This document shows, in pieces, positions 59,391 to 64,000 of a DNA stretch of 64,000 bases (position 1 is its first letter; every line of letters begins with the position of its first letter). This DNA is from Micromonospora sp. WMMD961 (GTDB taxonomy: Bacteria > Actinomycetota > Actinomycetes > Mycobacteriales > Micromonosporaceae), in contig NZ_JARUBJ010000002.1 of assembly GCF_029626145.1 (NCBI RefSeq), positions 1,952,501 through 2,016,500 of the forward strand. Direction: 5' to 3'. Both the position numbers and the translations under genes were made by a program. Below the pieces are notes generated by a model. The model did not search any database. It saw only the letters and a list, made by a program, of their open reading frames with translations, and was not told the origin of the DNA.

Positions 59391-61487
59391 GTGGCCAGTC
59401 CCACCTCGCTGCTGAAGCGGCTCCTCCTCGGTCGACCGTTCCGGTCCGACCGGCTGCAGCACACCCTCCTGCCGAAGCGCATCGCGCTGCCCGTGTTCGC
59501 CTCCGACGCGCTGTCCAGCGTCGCGTACGCGCCCGACGAGATCCTGCTGACCCTCTCCATCGCCGGGGCCTCGGCGTACCTGTTCTCGCCGTGGATCGCA
59601 CTCGCGGTGGTCGTGGTGATGCTCACCGTGGTGGCGAGCTACCGGCAGAACGTGTACGCCTATCCCTCCGGCGGCGGCGACTACGAGGTGGCCACGGTCA
59701 ACCTGGGTCCGAAGTTCGGCGTCGGGGTGGCCAGCGCGCTGCTTGTCGACTACGTGCTCACGGTCGCGGTGTCGGTCTCCTCCGGGGTGGCCAACCTCGG
59801 CTCGGTGGTGCCGTTCGTGGCCACCCACAAGGTCCTGATCGCGGTGCTCGCGGTGGTGCTGTTGACCGCTGTCAACCTGCGCGGGCTGCGCGAGTCGGGC
59901 ACCGCGTTCGCCATCCCCACCTACGGCTTCGTGATCGTGATGCTCGGGATGCTGCTCACCGGGCTGTTCCGGGTGTTCGTGCTGGGTGACGAACTCCGCG
60001 CGCCAAGTGCCGACCTGGTGATCCAGGCCGAGCACAGCGTGACCGGTTTCGCACTCGTCTTCCTGCTGCTGCGGACGTTCAGCTCGGGTGCCGCGGCGCT
60101 CACCGGCGTGGAGGCGATCTCCAACGGGGTGCCGGCGTTCAAGGCGCCGAAGAGCCGTAACGCCGCCACCACCCTGCTGCTGCTCGGCACCATCTCGGTG
60201 AGCATGCTGGTCGGGATCATCTGGCTGGCCCGGCTGACCCACCTGCAGTTCGTCGAGGATCCGGGTCTCCAGATCGTCTCCGGCCCGGACGGGTACGTGC
60301 AGAAGACGGTCACCACCCAGCTCGGCGAGACGGTCTTCGGTTCCGGGTCGATCCTGCTCTACGTGCTGGCCGGGGTCACCGCCCTGATCCTCTTCCTGGC
60401 CGCTAACACCGCGTTCAACGGTTTCCCGGTGCTCGGGTCGATCCTCGCCCAGGACCGCTACCTGCCCCGCCAGTTCCACACCCGGGGCGACCGGCTGGCC
60501 TTCTCCAACGGCATCAGCTTCCTCGCCCTCTTCGCGATCGTGCTGATCGTCGGCTTCCAGGCCGAGGTGACGAAGCTGATCCAGCTCTACATCGTCGGGG
60601 TCTTCGTCTCGTTCACCGTCTCCCAGGCCGGCATGATCCGGCACTGGAACCGGCGACTGCGTACCGAGCGGGACCCGGAGGCGCGCCGCCGGATGCACCG
60701 CTCCCGGGCGATCAACACGTTCGGCGCGGGCCTGACCGGTACGGTGCTGGTGATCGTCCTGATCACGAAGTTCCTGCTCGGCGCGTGGATCGCGATCGCC
60801 GCGATGGCAGTGATCTACCTACTGATGCTCGGCATCCGCCGGCACTACGACCGGATTGCCGTGGAGCTGACGCCGCCGGACGAGGGCCGGGCGGTGCTGC
60901 CCGCCCGCAACCACGCGATCGTGCTGGTCAGCAAACTGCACCAGCCGACGCTGCGGGCCATCGCCTACGCCCGGGCCACCCGGCCCGACACGCTGACCGC
61001 CGTGACCGTCAACGTGGACGAGAACGACACCCGGGACCTGCAGGCCGACTGGGAGCGGCGGGAGATGGCCATCCCGCTCACCGTGATCGACTCGCCGTAC
61101 CGGGAGATCACCCGGCCGATCCTGGACTTCGTGGCCTCCACCCGCCGCAAGTCACCCCGGGACGTGGTCACCGTCTTCATCCCGGAGTACGTGGTCGGCC
61201 GCTGGTGGGAGAACCTGCTGCACAACCAGAGCGCCCTGCGCCTCAAGGGCCGGCTGCTCTTCGAACCGGGGGTGATGGTGGTCAGCGTGCCGTGGCAGCT
61301 CGCGTCGACGGCCAGCAAGAACCTGGACCGGCTCGACGCCACGCTGTCCCGGACACCGGCACGCGGGCCACGCGGCACCGCCCCGCCGGTCTCCGCCCCG
61401 CCGGTGGTCTCGGCGGCGCCGGTCTCCGCCCCGCCCGGCGAGGGCGGCCCGGCGGGCAGCGGTACGGGGGACGGTGGCCGTGACTGA
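59391..61487 (+). CDS. APC-family amino acid/K+ permease with cytosolic USP-like domain
   Basis: A 698-residue protein with about 12 transmembrane helices (roughly residues 50-500), opening with LLKRLLLGRPFRSDRLQHTL and RIALPVFASDALSSVAYAPD, and a cytosolic C-terminal domain of 170 residues. This is the KUP-like/APC superfamily group that includes KimA-type potassium importers. The GTG at 59391 fits the usual family start; TACTCT lies 8 nt before it and could give a near-leaderless mRNA. Longer N-termini are unsupported. The end has a Pro/Ala-rich tail overlapping the next gene by 14 nt. Confidence 0.85.
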   Translation: MASPTSLLKRLLLGRPFRSDRLQHTLLPKRIALPVFASDALSSVAYAPDEILLTLSIAGASAYLFSPWIALAVVVVMLTVVASYRQNVYAYPSGGGDYEVATVNLGPKFGVGVASALLVDYVLTVAVSVSSGVANLGSVVPFVATHKVLIAVLAVVLLTAVNLRGLRESGTAFAIPTYGFVIVMLGMLLTGLFRVFVLGDELRAPSADLVIQAEHSVTGFALVFLLLRTFSSGAAALTGVEAISNGVPAFKAPKSRNAATTLLLLGTISVSMLVGIIWLARLTHLQFVEDPGLQIVSGPDGYVQKTVTTQLGETVFGSGSILLYVLAGVTALILFLAANTAFNGFPVLGSILAQDRYLPRQFHTRGDRLAFSNGISFLALFAIVLIVGFQAEVTKLIQLYIVGVFVSFTVSQAGMIRHWNRRLRTERDPEARRRMHRSRAINTFGAGLTGTVLVIVLITKFLLGAWIAIAAMAVIYLLMLGIRRHYDRIAVELTPPDEGRAVLPARNHAIVLVSKLHQPTLRAIAYARATRPDTLTAVTVNVDENDTRDLQADWERREMAIPLTVIDSPYREITRPILDFVASTRRKSPRDVVTVFIPEYVVGRWWENLLHNQSALRLKGRLLFEPGVMVVSVPWQLASTASKNLDRLDATLSRTPARGPRGTAPPVSAPPVVSAAPVSAPPGEGGPAGSGTGDGGRD

Positions 61488-62721
61488 GTCGAACGAGCGT
61501 GGACTGGCCGAGGCGGAGCGGGTCGAGCTCACCGTCGACGCGGTCGCCCCCGGCGGGCACTGCGTGGCACGGGTCAACGGGCAGGTGGTCTTCGTCCGGC
61601 ACACGCTGCCCGGTGAACGGGTGATCGCCGAGGTGACCGAGGTGCACCGCGGGTTCGTCCGGGCCGACGCGGTGACCGTGCTGGACCCCTCACCGGATCG
61701 GGTCGAGCCGCCCTGCCCGTACGCGAAACCGGGCGCCTGTGGTGGCTGCGACCTGCAACATGTCGCCCCGGCCGCGCAACTGGCCTGGAAGACCGCCGTG
61801 GTGCGCGAACAGTTGGTCCGTCTCGGCGGTCTTTCCGACGTCGAGCTGGACCAGCTCGACGTCCGGGTCCAGGCGTTGCCCGGCGGACTGCTCGGCTGGC
61901 GCTCCCGGGTCCGTTACGCGGTGGACGCCGCGGATCGGGCCGGTCTGCTCAAGCACCGTTCGCACGAGGTGGTGCCCATCGACCGCTGCCGGATTGCCCA
62001 CCCGGCCATCCAGCAGTTGCCGGTGCTCACCCCCACCGGTGCGCGCTGGTCGGCCGCGGAGGCGGTGGAGACCGTCGCCAGCACCGGTGGGGACGTGACC
62101 GTCACGGAGATCCGCGAGGGTGTGCCCACCCCGGTGAGCGGGCCGGCCGAGGTCCGCGAGGTGGCCGCCGGGCGGGACTGGACGCTGCCCGCGTCCGCGT
62201 TCTGGCAGGTGCACCCGGCCGCGGCGGACACCCTCTCCACGGCGGTACTGGAGTTGCTGGACCCGCAGCCGGGCGAGATCGCGTGGGACCTCTACGGCGG
62301 CGCGGGGTTGTTCGCCGTCGGGTTGGCCGGCCGCGTCGGCGCGACCGGCCGGGTGACCCTCGTCGAGGCGGCCGGGCAGGGCGTCGCCGCAGCCCGGGAG
62401 AACCTCGCCGACCTGCCCACCGTCGAGGTCGTGTCGGCCCGGGTGGAGACCGCGCTGGCCCGTCGGCGGATCACCGGCCCGGTCGACGTGGTGGTGCTCG
62501 ACCCGCCGCGCTCCGGCGCCGGCGCCCCGGTGGTGCGCGCGCTGGCCGCCGCCGGCCCCCGGGCGGTCGCGTACGTGGCCTGCGACCCGGCGGCCTTCGC
62601 CCGGGACGTACGCACCTTCACCGACCTCGGGTGGCGGCTGGCCGCGTTGCGGGGCTTCGACCTGTTCCCGATGACGCAGCACGTCGAGCAGGTGGGGCTG
62701 CTGCTCCCTCCGACCGCCTGA
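61474..62721 (+). CDS. TrmA/RlmD-type 5-methyluridine methyltransferase
   Basis: A 415-residue SAM-dependent RNA methyltransferase. An N-terminal TRAM domain (about 15-75) is followed by the iron-sulphur cysteines CPYAKPGACGGC and a later C in DRCRIAHP. The catalytic domain has DLYGGAGLF, VVLDPPRSG and the nucleophile YVACDPAAFARD, a variant of the usual SCNP motif that keeps the cysteine. It methylates C5 of uridine in rRNA or tRNA; which site is unknown. The start codon lies inside the end of the permease gene, so the two are co-transcribed. Confidence 0.9.
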   Translation: MAVTESNERGLAEAERVELTVDAVAPGGHCVARVNGQVVFVRHTLPGERVIAEVTEVHRGFVRADAVTVLDPSPDRVEPPCPYAKPGACGGCDLQHVAPAAQLAWKTAVVREQLVRLGGLSDVELDQLDVRVQALPGGLLGWRSRVRYAVDAADRAGLLKHRSHEVVPIDRCRIAHPAIQQLPVLTPTGARWSAAEAVETVASTGGDVTVTEIREGVPTPVSGPAEVREVAAGRDWTLPASAFWQVHPAAADTLSTAVLELLDPQPGEIAWDLYGGAGLFAVGLAGRVGATGRVTLVEAAGQGVAAARENLADLPTVEVVSARVETALARRRITGPVDVVVLDPPRSGAGAPVVRALAAAGPRAVAYVACDPAAFARDVRTFTDLGWRLAALRGFDLFPMTQHVEQVGLLLPPTA

Positions 62722-62722
62722 C

Positions 62723-62728
62723 TACCCT
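62723..62728 (+). promoter_or_regulatory. -10 element of anmK, probable leaderless start
   Basis: TACCCT ends 6 nt before the ATG at 62735, directly after the stop codon of the previous gene, and there is no ribosome site. Confidence 0.55.
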
Positions 62729-62734
62729 GGCCCG

Positions 62735-63895
62735 ATGAAGATCGTCGGGTTGATGTCCGGGACGTCGTACGACGGCGTGGACGTGGTCGCGGCGGAGTTC
62801 GAGGTCGACGGGGACACCCTCTGGCTGCGACCGTTGGGGCACCGTGGCCTGGACTACGACGAGGAGCTGCGCGCCGAGATCGCGGCGCTGCTGCCCCCGG
62901 CGGTCACCACCGTCGACGCCGTCTGCCGGCTCGACAACCGTCTCGGCGAGGTGTTCGCCGAGGCGGCGGCGATCGGCCTGGAGCTGGCCGGTGGGCGGGC
63001 CGACGCGGTGGTCTCGCCCGGCCAGACGGTCTTCCACTGGGTCGCCGACGGGGTGGCCCTGGGCACCCTGCAACTGGGCGCGGTGGCCCGGGTGGCCGCC
63101 CGGGTCGGCGTACCCGTGCTGAGTGACCTGCGCTCGGCGGACATCGCCGTCGGCGGGCAGGGTGCGCCGCTGGTGCCGGCCTTCGACGCGTTGCTGCTCG
63201 ACGTCGCCGCCGGGCCGCGCGCGGCGCTGAACCTCGGCGGCATCGCCAACCTCACCGTGGTCGCCCCGGGGGCCCCGGTCCTCGGGTACGACGTGGGCCC
63301 GGCCAACGCCCTGCTGGACGCGGCCGCCCGCCGCTTCCTGGACCAGCCGTGCGACATCGACGGCGCGCGGGCGGCGGCCGGCCGGGTGCACACCAAGCTG
63401 CTCGCCGCGTTGCTGGCCGAGCCCTATTACGCGGCGGCCCCGCCCAAGTCCACCGGCAAGGAGCTGTTCCACGCGGGTTACCTGGACCGGCACCTCGCCG
63501 CGCTCGGTACGCCGGTGCCGGTGGACGACCTGCTGGCCACACTCACCGAGCTGACCGCACGGGTGGTGGCCGCCGAGTGCGACAGGCACGGCGTGGCCGA
63601 GGTGATCGCCGCCGGCGGTGGTGTGCGTAACCCCACCCTGCTGCGGCGGCTCGCCGCCCTGGGCGGCGGCCGGTGGCGGCTGCGCGGCACCGACGAGTTG
63701 GGCGTCCCGGCGCAGGCCAAGGAGGCGTACGCCTTCGCGCTGCTCGGCTGGCTGTCCTGGCAGGGGCTACCCGGGTCGATCCCGTCGGTGACCGGCGCCA
63801 CCCGGGGCGCGGTGCTCGGCTCGTGGACACCCGCCGGGCCGGCGTATCCGGGTCGCCCGACCGCCCCGCCCCGACGGCTGCGGATCCGGCCCTGA
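62735..63895 (+). CDS. anmK: Anhydro-N-acetylmuramic acid kinase
   Basis: A 386-residue sugar kinase of the ASKHA fold that hydrolyses and phosphorylates 1,6-anhydro-MurNAc to MurNAc-6-phosphate in peptidoglycan recycling. It opens with GLMSGTSYDGVDVVAAEF, the diagnostic MSGTSxDG motif, and has LNLGGIANLTVV, GYDVGPANALLDA, KSTGKELFH and AAGGGVRNPTLL. Full length. An -10 element 6 nt upstream suggests it is also transcribed on its own. Confidence 0.94.
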   Translation: MKIVGLMSGTSYDGVDVVAAEFEVDGDTLWLRPLGHRGLDYDEELRAEIAALLPPAVTTVDAVCRLDNRLGEVFAEAAAIGLELAGGRADAVVSPGQTVFHWVADGVALGTLQLGAVARVAARVGVPVLSDLRSADIAVGGQGAPLVPAFDALLLDVAAGPRAALNLGGIANLTVVAPGAPVLGYDVGPANALLDAAARRFLDQPCDIDGARAAAGRVHTKLLAALLAEPYYAAAPPKSTGKELFHAGYLDRHLAALGTPVPVDDLLATLTELTARVVAAECDRHGVAEVIAAGGGVRNPTLLRRLAALGGGRWRLRGTDELGVPAQAKEAYAFALLGWLSWQGLPGSIPSVTGATRGAVLGSWTPAGPAYPGRPTAPPRRLRIRP

Positions 63896-63977
63896 TCAGG
63901 CACTCAGTCGGCAGGCGTGGGTGCGTCGGGCTCGGCCCGGGCTGCGGAGTACCACCGGGCCGATAGACTCTCCGGTC

Positions 63978-64000
63978 ATGAGTGTTGAAGAGGACACGGC
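63978..64000 (+). CDS. Start of a further gene (cut by window end)
   Basis: An ATG follows a TAGACT hexamer by 8 nt and begins MSVEEDT. Only seven codons are inside the window, so nothing can be said of its product. Confidence 0.35.

Overview
The window is high-GC DNA (roughly 70-73% by eye) with strongly G/C-ending codons, many GTG starts and actinobacterial gene families (DUF3039, DUF3093, DUF3159, DUF3710, DUF4193, DUF397, Spo0M, two RpoD-type sigma factors, IdeR). Gene content and protein style suggest Micromonosporaceae, most likely Micromonospora or a close relative. The genus is an inference from style, not from a database match.

Layout. 1-1693: end of a TPR protein and a convergent hydrolase. 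1890-14527: a conserved housekeeping stretch (miaB, DUF349 protein, dioxygenase-like protein, miaA, dapF, malic enzyme, hflX), interrupted at 3432-6622 by two secreted cellulose-binding enzymes, a pectate lyase and a GH5 endoglucanase. 14578-21173: a secreted propeller-like membrane protein, lexA, and nrdR-nrdJ with tandem NrdR-box-like sites. 21228-24905: a variable island with an excisionase-like HTH protein, a DUF397 / XRE-DUF5753 pair, a micro-operon of tiny Cys-containing proteins joined by 4-bp overlaps (the first broken by an in-frame TAG), and a folD relic at its right edge. 24906-36058: ECF sigma factor with its partner, oxidoreductase, hydrolase, ideR, sseA-like sulfurtransferase, and an acuC deacetylase followed by a GNAT/acyl-CoA synthetase acetyltransferase. 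36068-45948: ArsR-SRPBCC-VOC operon, group 2 sigma factor, Spo0M, dtd, a methyltransferase, a gene-regenerating insertion in front of an HhH-GPD gene, a toxin-antitoxin pair, and psuG-psuK. 46037-64000: DUF3039, TRIC channel, helicase, DUF7455, principal sigma factor, IMPase, LytR_C, DUF4193, dut, DUF3710, OB-fold protein, DUF3159, two TrkA proteins, APC permease, a TrmA/RlmD-type methyltransferase, anmK and the start of one more gene.

Functional themes are tRNA modification (miaA/miaB) and proofreading (dtd), SOS and deoxynucleotide control (lexA, nrdR, nrdJ, dut), reversible protein acetylation (acuC plus PatA-like), plant polymer degradation, pseudouridine salvage, and transcription control by three sigma factors.

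Beyond genes, the window carries at least two families of dispersed intergenic hairpins, each copy next to a G- or C-rich simple repeat. Many genes have a -10-like hexamer exactly 6 nt before the start codon, as expected for leaderless transcripts. There are several perfect terminator hairpins between convergent genes. No rRNA gene, tRNA gene, CRISPR array or complete transposon was recognised.
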